Source: Acinetobacter sp. ANC 5054 (GTDB lineage: Bacteria > Pseudomonadota > Gammaproteobacteria > Pseudomonadales > Moraxellaceae). Taken from it: DNA of 64,000 nt. The stretch spans positions 217,166 through 281,165 of the forward strand of contig NZ_NEGG01000002.1 in NCBI RefSeq assembly GCF_002135295.1. The letters run 5' to 3'. The translations under genes were made by a program, and so were the position numbers. Under the pieces are notes generated by a model that was not told the DNA's origin, did not search any database, and saw only the letters and a list, made by a program, of their open reading frames with translations. Below, one piece after another: positions 1 through 9,414 of the stretch. How positions within the stretch are numbered: the first letter of the stretch is position 1; the number at the start of each line of letters is the position of its first letter.

Positions 1-83
1 AATAGCGCTATTTTAGAAAATTATGCACCACCATATATTTCTTTTTTGTTTATATAAAATTCTTTTTTAATTATTTTTTCTGG
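1..83 (+). promoter_or_regulatory. Putative upstream regulatory region of first sulfate-binding gene
   Basis: The 12-bp perfect palindrome AATAGCGCTATT lies at 1-12, and an AT-rich block at 41-79 matches 36 of 39 positions of a block at 1222-1260 in front of the second sulfate-binding gene. The palindrome core recurs at 1271-1281, but after the block rather than before it. A shared element in front of two paralogous sulfate-starvation genes fits a CysB-type activator site; that assignment is inference. Confidence 0.4.
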
Positions 84-143
84 ATTCAAACTCTCGATAT
101 TCTTGCCTCATCCAAAAAAACTTCTAGAAAAATGAGGCAAACA

Positions 144-1151
144 ATGAAAATTGCAAAACTTAAAATTGGGGTAATTGCTGCACTACTTTCTGCGACAGCG
201 TTGAGTGTTTCAGCAAAAGACTTTCTAAATGTGTCATACGATCCAACTCGTGAGCTCTATGACAATTTTAATAAAGAATTTGGTGCTTACTGGAAAAAGA
301 CCACAGGACAAGACATTAACTACAAACAATCACATGGTGGCTCAGGCAAGCAAGCCCGTGCCGTAATTGATGGCTTAGATGCAGACGTCGTGACTTTAGC
401 CTTGGCGGCAGATATTGATGAAATTGCTGAACGTGGTTTATTGCCGAAAGATTGGCAAAAGAAATTTCCACAAAACTCTACACCGTATACTTCAACCATT
501 GTGTTCCTTGTGCGTAAAGGCAATCCAAAAGGCATTAAAGACTGGGGTGACTTAACCAAATCGGGTGTCGAAATTATCACCCCAAACCCGAAAACTTCAG
601 GTGGCGCACGCTGGAACTACTTAGCTGCATGGGCTTGGGCGCGACATCAACCAGCAGGGAATGATGCCAAAGCTCAAGAATTTGTTCGTCAAATCTATAA
701 ACAAACCAAAGTGCTGGATTCTGGTGCGCGCGGCGCGACAACCACTTTTGCAGAGCGCGGTATAGGTGATGTGCTATTGGCTTGGGAAAATGAAGCGCAT
801 TTAGCCGTCCGTGAACAACCCGGTAAATTTGAAATTATCACGCCTTCTTTGTCCATCTTGGCTGAGCCACCTGTCGCAATCGTAGAAAAGAATGCCAAGA
901 AAGACGGTAATGAAAACTTGGCCAAAGCCTATCTGAACTATCTATACTCACCTGCTGGTCAAACTGTTGCGGCACAAAATTACTATCGTCCACGTAATGC
1001 CACTGTCTTAGCCAAATATAAAAATGTATTTAAGCCATTAAAACTTGTCACTATTGATAAAGAATTTGGTGGTTGGGGCAAAGTACAGAATAAGCATTTT
1101 GAAAATGGCGGTATTTTCGATCAAATTGTGAAAGCCAATAATACAAAATAA
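144..1151 (+). CDS. sbp: Sulfate ABC transporter periplasmic-binding protein (first copy)
   Basis: Periplasmic receptor that captures sulfate and passes it to the CysTWA permease encoded downstream. An N-terminal signal peptide of about 24 residues ends near SVSA, and the mature part begins [13 protein letters not shown], the family hallmark. The motifs HGGSGKQAR and [16 protein letters not shown] belong to the sulfate/thiosulfate-binding family. I place the start at 144 rather than at the in-frame ATG at 132, because GAGG at 134-138 then sits at ribosome-binding distance, exactly as in the paralogue that follows. About 335 residues, normal for the family. A terminator-like hairpin separates it from the second copy. 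Sulfate versus thiosulfate preference cannot be read from sequence. Confidence 0.93.
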   Translation: MKIAKLKIGVIAALLSATALSVSAKDFLNVSYDPTRELYDNFNKEFGAYWKKTTGQDINYKQSHGGSGKQARAVIDGLDADVVTLALAADIDEIAERGLLPKDWQKKFPQNSTPYTSTIVFLVRKGNPKGIKDWGDLTKSGVEIITPNPKTSGGARWNYLAAWAWARHQPAGNDAKAQEFVRQIYKQTKVLDSGARGATTTFAERGIGDVLLAWENEAHLAVREQPGKFEIITPSLSILAEPPVAIVEKNAKKDGNENLAKAYLNYLYSPAGQTVAAQNYYRPRNATVLAKYKNVFKPLKLVTIDKEFGGWGKVQNKHFENGGIFDQIVKANNTK

Positions 1152-1166
1152 TTCTTAAAAATCGAG

Positions 1167-1203
1167 AGCATCGCCTGATTCATATCGGTCGATGCTTTTT
1201 TTT
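1167..1203 (+). terminator. Rho-independent terminator after first sbp
   Basis: AGCATCG (1167-1173) pairs with CGATGCT (1190-1196) across a 16-base loop and is followed by a T run. It suggests the two binding-protein genes have largely separate transcripts. Confidence 0.7.
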
Positions 1204-1221
1204 AACTTTAAAATGTATTAT

Positions 1222-1282
1222 CTTTTTTATTCATATAAAATTCGTTTTTAATTATTTTTTATGCATAAAGAATAGCGCTATC
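1222..1282 (+). promoter_or_regulatory. Second copy of the sulfate-gene upstream element
   Basis: The AT-rich block at 1222-1260 is the near-identical partner of 41-79, followed at 1272-1281 by the palindrome ATAGCGCTAT. It sits 45-100 bases before the start codon of the second binding protein, where a LysR-type activator and promoter would be expected. Control by CysB is inferred only from the gene context. Confidence 0.4.
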
Positions 1283-1325
1283 CTGCATCCAAGTTACAAG
1301 CATATGTAAAAAGATTGAGGTTCGC

Positions 1326-2339
1326 ATGAGCATTTCTACAAAACTAAAAGTTGGTGTACTCGCAGCAGTAATTTCAACCATTTCATTGGGCGCTGCAGCA
1401 AGAGACTTTTTAAACGTTTCATATGATCCAACACGTGAATTGTACGAAAATGTGAATAAAGACTTCAGCAAATATTGGGAAAGCCGTACTGGTCAAAAAA
1501 TTAATTTTAAACAATCACATGGTGGATCAGGTAAACAAGCGCGTTCTGTAATTGATGGTTTAGATGCTGATGTGGTGACTTTAGCTTTAGCTGCAGACAT
1601 TGATGTGATTGCAGAAAAAACCAAACTACTCCCAACAGATTGGCAAAAGAAACTACCGCATAACTCAACACCTTATACCTCAACCATTGTGTTCCTTGTG
1701 CGTAAAGGCAATCCAAAAGGCATTAAAGACTGGGGCGACTTAGTTAAACCAAATGTCGGCATTATCACACCTAATCCTAAAACGTCAGGTGGTGCGCGTT
1801 GGAACTATTTAGCTGCTTGGGCATGGGCGAAGCACCAAACGGGTGGTAACGATGCAACTGCACAAGAGTTTGTACGCAAAATCTTTAAAAACACCAAAGT
1901 ACTGGATTCAGGTGCGCGTGGTTCAACCACTACTTTTGCTGAACGTGGCATTGGTGATGTGTTATTGGCTTGGGAAAATGAGGCACATTTAGCCATTCGT
2001 GAACAACCGGGTAAGTTTGAAATTGTGACTCCATCACTTTCAATCTTGGCAGAACCTCCTGTTGCGATTGTTGAAAAAAATGCAGAGAAAAAAGGCAATC
2101 TGAATTTAGCCAAAGGCTATTTAAATTTCCTTTACTCGCCACGCGGTCAACAAATTGCAGCACAAAACTTCTACCGACCACGCAATGAAAAAATACTTGC
2201 ACAATACACGTCTGTATTTAAGCACCTTAAATTAGTCACCATTGACACAGAATTTGGCGGTTGGGACAAAGTACAAAAAGCACATTTTGAAAATGGCGGT
2301 ATTTTCGATCAAATCGTAAAAGCCAATACAGCCAAATAA
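1326..2339 (+). CDS. sbp: Sulfate ABC transporter periplasmic-binding protein (second copy)
   Basis: Paralogue of the preceding gene; almost the whole mature protein is shared, including [25 protein letters not shown] and the C-terminal [14 protein letters not shown]. It has its own signal peptide (about residues 1-25, ending near LGAAA) and a clear ribosome-binding GAGG eight bases before the ATG. 337 residues. Differences cluster in the signal peptide and scattered surface positions, so this looks like an older tandem duplication kept for dosage or for a different oxyanion (sulfate, thiosulfate, molybdate-like). It is followed after 26 bp by a hydrolase and then the permease genes, so it may be the first gene of the permease transcript. 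Confidence 0.93.
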   Translation: MSISTKLKVGVLAAVISTISLGAAARDFLNVSYDPTRELYENVNKDFSKYWESRTGQKINFKQSHGGSGKQARSVIDGLDADVVTLALAADIDVIAEKTKLLPTDWQKKLPHNSTPYTSTIVFLVRKGNPKGIKDWGDLVKPNVGIITPNPKTSGGARWNYLAAWAWAKHQTGGNDATAQEFVRKIFKNTKVLDSGARGSTTTFAERGIGDVLLAWENEAHLAIREQPGKFEIVTPSLSILAEPPVAIVEKNAEKKGNLNLAKGYLNFLYSPRGQQIAAQNFYRPRNEKILAQYTSVFKHLKLVTIDTEFGGWDKVQKAHFENGGIFDQIVKANTAK

Positions 2340-2365
2340 TTTTTTGACACAACGAGGAGTTTGAC

Positions 2366-2971
2366 ATGACACATACTGTAATTGTCCCTGGCGTAGGTGG
2401 TAGCGAACATGCTCACTGGCAGTCATGGTTGCAACGTCAGCTCATGTCATGCTCTCGCGTTCAGCAAAAAGATTGGAATCACCCTGTCCTTAAAGATTGG
2501 ATTCAACCGTTTGTAAAAACAGTTCGTCCAATCCAAGGTGATATTCAAATTGTGGCACATAGCTTCGGCTGTTTAACCACAGTTGCTGCACTGGCATTGC
2601 ACCCTGAACTTAATCGAAAAATTAAAAATTTAGTTTTGGTTGCACCTGCAAATCCTGTTCGCTTTGGTGAAAATGGTTTTGCACGTGACAGCGCAGCAGA
2701 TTACAAAGCATTTTTTCATCAGCTTAATATTCGTGTACCCACCACCATGCTCATTAGTGAAAATGATCCATGGTTAGCATTTGAAGATGCCAAACAACTT
2801 GCAGATGCATGGAAACTCTACCCTGTAAATTTAGGGCAAGTCGGACACGTAAATGTTGCATCGGGTTTTGGCCCATTTCCTGAGATTTTCAATTATTTAA
2901 TTTCAGAAAATTCTATGCAACATATCAATATTACTGATGATCACAAGCATTTATTTAAATTTGCTTTTTAA
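2366..2971 (+). CDS. RBBP9/YdeN-family serine hydrolase
   Basis: A 201-residue alpha/beta hydrolase of the RBBP9/YdeN type. The N-terminus VIVPGVGGSEHAHWQSWL is the family signature; the nucleophile elbow is AHSFG around residue 66, the likely acid is the Asp in ENDPW near residue 133, and the likely catalytic His is in GQVGHVN near residue 157. No signal peptide, so cytoplasmic. A strong GAGGAG ribosome-binding site precedes the ATG. It sits between the sulfate-binding gene and cysT, on the same strand and closely spaced, which suggests co-regulation with sulfur supply. The substrate is unknown; an ester or thioester hydrolase role in sulfur-compound salvage is speculation. Confidence 0.85.
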   Translation: MTHTVIVPGVGGSEHAHWQSWLQRQLMSCSRVQQKDWNHPVLKDWIQPFVKTVRPIQGDIQIVAHSFGCLTTVAALALHPELNRKIKNLVLVAPANPVRFGENGFARDSAADYKAFFHQLNIRVPTTMLISENDPWLAFEDAKQLADAWKLYPVNLGQVGHVNVASGFGPFPEIFNYLISENSMQHINITDDHKHLFKFAF

Positions 2972-3057
2972 GCACTGCTAATTATGCTTGTCGCGAATTC
3001 GTTTTTTAAATTTTGCTGGCTATTTATGGTCAGCCTTTCTCTTTTTGAGGAGTAATC

Positions 3058-3891
3058 ATGTCGCAGCGATCCCGAGTGCTGCCAGGATTTGGTCTTTCTC
3101 TAGGCTTTACCCTAGCGTATTTATCGTTAATTGTCCTAATTCCACTTTCTGCCGTATTTATCAAATCATTGGGTATCGGTTGGGATGGCCTTTGGGACAT
3201 CTTAAGCTCAGAGCGTATTTTAAAATCGTTACAGCTGAGTTTTAGTGCAGCCATTATTGCCGCGCTGATCAATGTCGCCTTTGGTCTTTTACTCGCTTGG
3301 TGCTTGGTTCGTTATAACTTTCCGGGTAAACGTATTGTTGATGCCTTAGTTGACTTGCCATTTGCCTTACCTACAGCTGTAGCTGGTATTGCATTAACTT
3401 CTTTATATGCACCTACAGGTTGGATTGGTCAATACCTTGAACCTATAGGCATACAAGTCGCATATACCCCAATTGGTATTACCTTGGCATTGATCTTCAT
3501 TGGTATTCCATTTGTAGTTCGTACTGTTCAGCCTGTACTCAGTGACTTGGAAACAGAGCTTGAAGAAGCGGCGTCTGCATTGGGCGCAAACCGTTTTCAG
3601 ATCGTGACTAAAGTGATTTTACCTATCTTATTCCCTGCGCTTCTAACGGGCTTTGCCTTGGCATTCGCACGTGGTGTCGGTGAATATGGTTCAGTTATCT
3701 TTATTGCAGGTAACCAACCATTTAAAACGGAAATTGCCCCCTTGATGATTATTTCTCGTTTAGAAGAATATGACTATGCGGGTGCAACCACGATTGCAGT
3801 GGTCATGTTGGTGATTTCTTTTGCGATTTTGTTCCTGATTAACTTGGTACAAGCTTGGGCGAGCCGCCGTACAGGGAGAACAGCACGATGA
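3058..3891 (+). CDS. cysT: Sulfate ABC transporter permease CysT
   Basis: Inner-membrane permease subunit that with CysW forms the channel for sulfate/thiosulfate import. The 277-residue protein has about six hydrophobic helices and the EAA-type loop contacting the ATPase around residues 165-180 ([13 protein letters not shown]). [14 protein letters not shown] is typical of CysT/CysU. It starts after a GAGGAG ribosome-binding site and overlaps the next gene by 4 bp (ATGA), implying translational coupling. Family length is normal. Confidence 0.95.
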   Translation: MSQRSRVLPGFGLSLGFTLAYLSLIVLIPLSAVFIKSLGIGWDGLWDILSSERILKSLQLSFSAAIIAALINVAFGLLLAWCLVRYNFPGKRIVDALVDLPFALPTAVAGIALTSLYAPTGWIGQYLEPIGIQVAYTPIGITLALIFIGIPFVVRTVQPVLSDLETELEEAASALGANRFQIVTKVILPILFPALLTGFALAFARGVGEYGSVIFIAGNQPFKTEIAPLMIISRLEEYDYAGATTIAVVMLVISFAILFLINLVQAWASRRTGRTAR

Positions 3892-4775
3892 ATACCAACA
3901 GCCATGCTTTAGCTGAAAAATTACAATCTCGTGATGCAACGCGTGAACCAACTTGGGTACGTTATACCCTGTTAATTATTGCGTTAATTTTCTTTCTAAG
4001 TTGCTTAATGCTGCCACTAATCTTGGTCTTTGTTGAAGCATTTAAACAAGGTGTAGGTGTTTATTTCCAAGCACTGGTTCATCCAGATACTTTATCTGCG
4101 GTAAAACTGACCTTATTGACTGCTGTCATTGCAGTACCCCTCAATGTGGTCTTTGGTGTTGCAGCAGCATGGACGGTTGCGAAATTTAATTTCCGTGGTA
4201 AGTCGATTTTAACCACGATCATTGATATGCCATTTTCAGTATCGCCTGTGATCGCAGGCTTAATGTTGGTACTTATTTTTGGTACACAAGGTTGGTTTGG
4301 CGGCTGGCTCATGGATCACGATATTAAAATCCTATATGCCGTACCTGCCATTGTTCTTGCCACTGTGTTTATTACTGTACCGTTTGTCGCACGTGAGTTA
4401 ATTCCTCTAATGGAAGCACAAGGTACAGAGGAAGAAGAAGCTGCAATTGTATTAGGTGCTTCGGGTTGGCAAACCTTTTGGAAAGTGACCCTGCCGAATA
4501 TCAAATGGGGCTTAATCTACGGTGTGATTCTATGTAATGCCCGTGCAATGGGTGAGTTCGGTGCGGTGTCTGTGGTTTCAGGCCATATTCGCGGCGAAAC
4601 CAACACCTTACCGCTACACGTAGAAATCCTCTATAACGAATATACCTTTAGTGCTGCTTTTGCTGTGTCTTCACTGTTAGCGCTCTTGGCAATTGTGACC
4701 CTCATTTTAAAAACATGGGTTGAAATTCGTCAGGAAAAACAAGACCAGCGTAAAGAAGATTCACAAGTTTCTTAA
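3888..4775 (+). CDS. cysW: Sulfate ABC transporter permease CysW
   Basis: Second membrane subunit of the sulfate/thiosulfate importer. Start chosen at the ATG overlapping the cysT stop, with AGGGAGAA at 3873-3880 as ribosome-binding site; an upstream in-frame TTG is not needed. About 295 residues with six predicted membrane helices, [15 protein letters not shown] in the second half of the membrane domain, and the ATPase-contacting EAA-type loop [15 protein letters not shown]. The C-terminal tail after the last helix is charged and cytoplasmic. cysA follows after 11 bases. Confidence 0.95.
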   Translation: MNTNSHALAEKLQSRDATREPTWVRYTLLIIALIFFLSCLMLPLILVFVEAFKQGVGVYFQALVHPDTLSAVKLTLLTAVIAVPLNVVFGVAAAWTVAKFNFRGKSILTTIIDMPFSVSPVIAGLMLVLIFGTQGWFGGWLMDHDIKILYAVPAIVLATVFITVPFVARELIPLMEAQGTEEEEAAIVLGASGWQTFWKVTLPNIKWGLIYGVILCNARAMGEFGAVSVVSGHIRGETNTLPLHVEILYNEYTFSAAFAVSSLLALLAIVTLILKTWVEIRQEKQDQRKEDSQVS

Positions 4776-4786
4776 GGAATGACCTC

Positions 4787-5848
4787 ATGAGTATTCAAGT
4801 AAAAAATATTGAAAAACACTTTGGTGCATTCCATGCACTTAAAAATATCTCTTTAGACTTCCCCGATGGTCAATTGGTTGCATTACTTGGACCATCTGGC
4901 TGCGGTAAAACCACACTGCTACGTATCATTGCAGGTCTTGAATCTGCGGATAATGGTCAAGTGATTTTAGAAGGTGAAGACGCAACTAAAGTTCACGTGC
5001 GTGAGCGTGAAGTTGGTTTTGTATTCCAGCACTATGCCCTATTCCGTCACATGACCGTATTTGACAATATTGCCTTTGGTTTACGTGTACGTCCACGTGC
5101 AACTCGCCCATCTGAAGCAGATATTAAGAAACGAGTAACACGCTTATTAGACTTGGTACAACTGGGCTTTTTGGCAGATCGTTATCCTGCACAGCTTTCA
5201 GGCGGTCAGCGTCAACGTATTGCGCTTGCACGTGCCTTGGCAGTTGAACCTCGCGTTTTACTGCTTGATGAACCCTTTGGTGCTTTGGATGCCAAAGTTC
5301 GTAAAGAACTGCGTCGTTGGTTACGTACCCTACATGATGAACTTCACATCACCTCAATTTTTGTCACACATGACCAAGAAGAAGCGCTTGAAGTTGCGGA
5401 TCAAATCATTGTCATGAATAAAGGTAATGTTGAACAAATTGGTTCTCCACGTGAAGTGTACGAAAAACCTGCAACGCCATTCGTATTCGATTTCTTGGGA
5501 CAAGCCAACCGTTTTGAAGGTCAAAGTGCAAATGGCGTGATTCAAATTGGTGAAGACCGCATTCAATTGCCTCAACCTGCCAATGCGCCACAAGGTGATG
5601 TTATTGCCTTTGCTCGCCCTGATGAGTTACGCATTCATGCACAACCTCAGGAAAATGCCATTCAAGCAACGTTTGTACGCGAACTTTGGATTGCAGGAAA
5701 AGTGATTGCAGAGCTGCATGATCGCCAAGGTAACTTGATTGAAATTTCATTGACGGCAGATGAAGCAAAAGCGCATCAATTCCGTCCAAACCAAACTGTT
5801 TGGTTAAGTGCAACTGCATTGCACTTATTTGAAAACCAAGTGGCATAA
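4787..5848 (+). CDS. cysA: Sulfate/thiosulfate import ATP-binding protein CysA
   Basis: ATPase that powers the CysTW permease from the cytoplasmic face. Walker A GPSGCGKT is at residues 35-42, the ABC signature LSGGQRQR near residue 138, Walker [13 protein letters not shown] near 157-168, and the switch His in VTHDQEEA. The C-terminal third is the regulatory (TOBE-like) domain usual in CysA. 353 residues, full length. It is the last transporter gene; a GC-rich hairpin follows before the regulator gene. Confidence 0.96.
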   Translation: MSIQVKNIEKHFGAFHALKNISLDFPDGQLVALLGPSGCGKTTLLRIIAGLESADNGQVILEGEDATKVHVREREVGFVFQHYALFRHMTVFDNIAFGLRVRPRATRPSEADIKKRVTRLLDLVQLGFLADRYPAQLSGGQRQRIALARALAVEPRVLLLDEPFGALDAKVRKELRRWLRTLHDELHITSIFVTHDQEEALEVADQIIVMNKGNVEQIGSPREVYEKPATPFVFDFLGQANRFEGQSANGVIQIGEDRIQLPQPANAPQGDVIAFARPDELRIHAQPQENAIQATFVRELWIAGKVIAELHDRQGNLIEISLTADEAKAHQFRPNQTVWLSATALHLFENQVA

Positions 5849-5856
5849 GACAAAAA

Positions 5857-5887
5857 GATGGGGCAAATAAAGCCCCATCCTCTTTTA
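5857..5887 (+). terminator. Terminator-like hairpin after cysA
   Basis: GATGGGGC (5857-5864) pairs perfectly with GCCCCATC (5872-5879) across seven bases, followed by CTCTTTT. It may be a partial terminator letting some transcription reach the regulator gene 15 bp further on. Confidence 0.65.
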
Positions 5888-5901
5888 AGGTATAAAAGAT
5901 T

Positions 5902-6825
5902 ATGAATTTCCAACAACTAAGAATTATTCGAGAAACTGTACGTCAGAATTTTAATTTAACTGAAGCTTCAGCAGCGCTTTACACATCGCAGTCTGGTGTA
6001 AGTAAACACATTAAAGACCTAGAGGATGAGCTAGGCGTACAACTATTTATTCGTAAAGGTAAACGTTTACTTGGTCTTACTGAACCAGGCCAATCTTTAC
6101 TCGGTATTGTTGAACGTATGTTAGTCGATGCAGACAATATTAAACGTCTGGCAGACGACTTCAACAAAGTGGATGAAGGTACACTGACCATTGCAACAAC
6201 ACATACACAAGCACGTTATGTCTTGCCGCCAATTGTGAACCAATTCAAAAAAGAATTTCCAAAAGTACATTTAATCTTGCAACAAGCAAGTCCTGTAGAA
6301 ATCACAGAAATGCTACTTCAGGGTGAAGCAGATATTGGAATTGCAACAGAGTCTTTAACCACTGAAGATAATTTGGCGAGTGTGCCGTATTACAATTGGC
6401 AGCACAGTATTATCACACCGCAAAATCACCCATTAAGTCAAAAATCAAATATTAGTATTGAAGATTTGTCGAACTATCCAATCATCACTTATCACGGTGG
6501 TTTTACAGGTCGTTCAAAAATTGATAAAGCCTTTGAAGATGCTGGTTTAGATGTGGATATCGTGATGTCTGCTCTCGATGCCGATGTTATCAAAACTTAT
6601 GTTGAACTGAACATGGGTGTCGGTATTGTCAACGATGTAGCCTATGATGCAGAACGTGACTATCGTCTTAAACAAATTCCAACTGATATCTTTGGCGTAA
6701 ACACTACGTGGATTGCTGTGCGTAAAGGACATTTACTTCGTGGCTACGGTTATGAGTTCATTTCACTATGCTCACCAGATGCGGACATCAAAGCGTTGAA
6801 AAGAGTGGCTTACCCTGAAGATTAA
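5902..6825 (+). CDS. CysB/Cbl-type LysR regulator of sulfur genes
   Basis: LysR-type transcription factor that activates sulfate and organosulfur uptake genes during sulfur limitation. The N-terminal helix-turn-helix covers roughly residues 15-40 (ASAALYTSQSGVSKHIK), and IATTHTQARYVLP at the start of the effector domain is diagnostic of the CysB/Cbl branch, as is GGFTGRS in the second subdomain. 307 residues, a little shorter than E. coli CysB (324). Location immediately after cysA supports control of this cluster. CysB and Cbl cannot be separated confidently by eye, so no symbol is given. Confidence 0.9.
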   Translation: MNFQQLRIIRETVRQNFNLTEASAALYTSQSGVSKHIKDLEDELGVQLFIRKGKRLLGLTEPGQSLLGIVERMLVDADNIKRLADDFNKVDEGTLTIATTHTQARYVLPPIVNQFKKEFPKVHLILQQASPVEITEMLLQGEADIGIATESLTTEDNLASVPYYNWQHSIITPQNHPLSQKSNISIEDLSNYPIITYHGGFTGRSKIDKAFEDAGLDVDIVMSALDADVIKTYVELNMGVGIVNDVAYDAERDYRLKQIPTDIFGVNTTWIAVRKGHLLRGYGYEFISLCSPDADIKALKRVAYPED

Positions 6826-6842
6826 AGAAAATAATTTAAAAA

Positions 6843-6869
6843 CGAGGACTTCAATGTCCTCTTTTTTTT
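6843..6869 (+). terminator. Terminator after CysB-type regulator
   Basis: GAGGAC pairs with GTCCTC across six bases and is followed by eight T residues. Confidence 0.85.
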
Positions 6870-6988
6870 GCTCATTTTTTCATCTCAATTCATATTTTAT
6901 TGGTTTTTTTCACATTTTTTGCATAAACTAATCCCTACATAACAAAAAATACAATTTCAACTACACTATAAATACATGCCAGGTCTTT

Positions 6989-8215
6989 ATGAAAACTCAA
7001 TACGTTGCAGTGGCAGCTTGTATGATCTGCCCAATAAACATCATACATGCCGCTGGTCTTGATAGATCCGATCAAAGCATTGCAGCCTTTCTAGAACCAA
7101 ATAATTATGCCGAATTGAGTTTGGCTGTACTAGATGCTGATATTAAAGGTGAAGTGCAATATAAAGAATTCGTTAGCGAATTAGGTGTAAATGATTTTTC
7201 AACAGGTAATCTTTCAAATCGGGAATTTATAGCTAAGTTTGCGCTTAAATTCCAGCCTTACTCCAACATTTCGACGGGTGTTATTTATGAACAACCGTTT
7301 AATACAGATATCAGTTATAAATACAGCCCAGTCCTCGCAGATGGTTCAACCATAGATATTGAGTCGGCAGATGTAGAATTTAAATCGCATAATTTAACGG
7401 GATTAGTTGGCTATCAGCCTAACTTACATTGGAACTTTTATACCGGCCTTAGTCTTCAATCCTTTAAAGGGAATTTAACGGTTTCAGGTCAACAATATGA
7501 TGCATTAAATGGTTACGACGCAAAATTTAAAACGGATGATGCACTTGGTTGGTTAGTCGGTATCAGTTATCAATTACCACAATATGCACTGAAAACTAGC
7601 CTCACCTATCGCTCTAAGATTAAACATAAAAATAGCACCAGTGAATCGACACTGTACTCCAATGGTCCTTTTACCCTCACACCCAATGCAGACACGACCA
7701 TTGAAACGCCTCAATCCATCAATTTTGATTTTCAAACTGCGATAAGTGCCACCAACTTAATTTATGGCAACTTGCGCTGGGTCAATTGGCAAAACTTTGT
7801 GATCCAGCCACCTCAATTTAATGCAGTACTTGACTATGCCGCGGCATTAAATCCGGAATATAGTGAATTAGCCAATCTAAATTTAATCGACTACAAAAAA
7901 GATCAATGGTCTGGAAAATTTGGATTTGCTCATCAATTTAATCCAACTTATATCGCGGGTCTCGAATATATTTGGGACAACGGTACGGGTAATCCAGCTT
8001 CCACCATAAACTCAAGCGATGGCTATCGCGGAATAGGATTAGGCACTTATATAAACATCAATTCAAATAATTTTATTGCTGCTGGAATATATTATTTGAA
8101 GTTTTTAAAACCAACTATTGCCCCAACCACTAGTACATCACAAATTGCTGGCTTATCCACTGTCGGTGACAATGATGCCATGCTCTATGGATTGAAACTG
8201 GATCACCGTTTTTAA
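6989..8215 (+). CDS. FadL-family outer-membrane transport protein
   Basis: Predicted beta-barrel of the OmpP1/FadL/TodX family, which lets hydrophobic compounds such as long-chain fatty acids or aromatics cross the outer membrane. A signal peptide (about residues 1-21, ending near IIHAAG) is followed by GLDRSDQSIAAFLEP, the usual N-terminal hatch region. The protein alternates amphipathic strands and ends in a terminal aromatic (HRF), as expected for Bam-dependent barrels. 408 residues, normal. AGG six bases before the ATG. It stands alone between the cys cluster and carO; the substrate cannot be inferred. Confidence 0.88.
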   Translation: MKTQYVAVAACMICPINIIHAAGLDRSDQSIAAFLEPNNYAELSLAVLDADIKGEVQYKEFVSELGVNDFSTGNLSNREFIAKFALKFQPYSNISTGVIYEQPFNTDISYKYSPVLADGSTIDIESADVEFKSHNLTGLVGYQPNLHWNFYTGLSLQSFKGNLTVSGQQYDALNGYDAKFKTDDALGWLVGISYQLPQYALKTSLTYRSKIKHKNSTSESTLYSNGPFTLTPNADTTIETPQSINFDFQTAISATNLIYGNLRWVNWQNFVIQPPQFNAVLDYAAALNPEYSELANLNLIDYKKDQWSGKFGFAHQFNPTYIAGLEYIWDNGTGNPASTINSSDGYRGIGLGTYININSNNFIAAGIYYLKFLKPTIAPTTSTSQIAGLSTVGDNDAMLYGLKLDHRF

Positions 8216-8250
8216 TTGTTTAATATGTCGTTTTACATCTTTAAAAAACA

Positions 8251-8276
8251 AAAAAACGAGCCTAAGCTCGTTTTTT
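8251..8276. terminator. Bidirectional terminator between fadL-like gene and carO
   Basis: AAAAAACGAGC pairs perfectly with GCTCGTTTTTT around a CTAA loop. With A and T tracts on both sides it can stop both convergent genes. Confidence 0.92.
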
Positions 8277-8295
8277 AATGTAGATTCTTTTGAAC

Positions 8296-9039
8296 TTACC
8301 AGTGGTAGCTCACACCAACTTTAGCTACTGGCATCCATTCATATTTGTCATCGTTTGCAATTTTACGTGCTTCATTATCTACAGATTCGCCGATTGAAGG
8401 TGAGCCTACTACAGAGTTTTGAAGATTGCCGTACTCTTGAAGATTTACAGTAGGGTTGCCAGTGTAATAAGCACCTACCTCACCAAATACACCAAAGTTT
8501 TTATTTAGTTTTGGTGCAAAACCTAAACCTACATAAGGTGCGATGTCATTATCATAAGATAAGTTACCTTTCACACCGCCAATGCCTGTGTAGCTTGTAC
8601 CATCAACTTTAATCGTACCTTCAGCATTTTTATTATATTTATTTAGACCATATTCGTTATCAATATAACCTACACCTGCAGCAACATATAAGCCTTGCGC
8701 CCAAGGACTCGTACTTGCACCCCATGGACGAATTTCTGCATTTAAGTAGCCAACGCTGTTATCCATATCCATGTCATATTTAGTGCCATTGATTGACAAA
8801 TCATCAGACCATGAAATATCACCACCGTTATAACCTAATGCAAGGCCTACGTATGGATTAGCAGTCCAAAGTAATGCACCACCATAACCAGTCGTACCCA
8901 CTTCTAAACGCGCACCAGTTGGTATCAATTGGTTTTGATCAAATGCATAACCATCATGTACAACTGAAGTATCAGCCATTGCTGTACCAGCACATGCAGC
9001 CAATACCGAAGCAACTGTTAATAAACGTAATGATTTCAT
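8296..9039 (-). CDS. carO: CarO outer-membrane channel
   Basis: Eight-stranded outer-membrane protein specific to Acinetobacter and relatives. In A. baumannii, CarO loss or variation is associated with carbapenem resistance and the protein has been linked to ornithine/basic amino-acid uptake. Evidence: signal peptide ending near AMA, then VVHDGYAFDQNQLIPTGA, GALLWTANPYVGLALGYNGG, AEIRPWGAS and the end EWMPVAKVGVSYHW, all CarO hallmarks, with a terminal aromatic for barrel assembly. 247 residues, standard. GAGGAGA lies five bases before the ATG. The loop region around residues 125-150 is the part that differs most from sequences I remember, as expected for this variable family. Confidence 0.93.
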   Translation of the reverse strand: MKSLRLLTVASVLAACAGTAMADTSVVHDGYAFDQNQLIPTGARLEVGTTGYGGALLWTANPYVGLALGYNGGDISWSDDLSINGTKYDMDMDNSVGYLNAEIRPWGASTSPWAQGLYVAAGVGYIDNEYGLNKYNKNAEGTIKVDGTSYTGIGGVKGNLSYDNDIAPYVGLGFAPKLNKNFGVFGEVGAYYTGNPTVNLQEYGNLQNSVVGSPSIGESVDNEARKIANDDKYEWMPVAKVGVSYHW

Positions 9040-9414
9040 GTGTTTCTCCTCAAAATAAACTGTTAATTAAAATTCTTCAGTTTTCTTATAAGACACATCT
9101 TAAAAGGAAATATCGCTCAAGTTTTATGCAAATTTACTAGCTTTTTGTTAACTTTTGATACAATTATATTTTACAATTGATTAATAATGATTTTTTTATT
9201 TAAAATCGTACTTATCTTAATTAAAACTGAAATTTACACTGTAATTTTTGTGTATTTTTTAGGCAAATTCTAAATATTTGTGTAAAATATTTCTCCGCAA
9301 TTTAAGCGTAATACAATTGTTTAATAATTAATTCCGATCCTATGCGGTTTTTCCATCTATTCTTAGCTCAATTTAGTGTAAAATCTTGGAAAATTTTTTT
9401 CTGGATGGAAGAAC
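9040..9414. other. AT-rich divergent intergenic region between carO and dapD
   Basis: 375 bp carrying the promoters of two divergent genes. It is very AT-rich. TAAAAT at 9379-9384, about 30 bases before the dapD ATG, is a plausible -10 element, but no convincing -35 is visible. I see no riboswitch-like structure, small gene or repeat. Confidence 0.5.

Noticed and set aside
3030..3272. Minus-strand open frame across the cysT start
   Set aside because: Antisense to a well-recognised permease; no ribosome-binding site.
9040..9414. Possible lysine riboswitch before dapD
   Set aside because: The leader is AT-rich and lacks the conserved stems and GC-rich junctions of the class.
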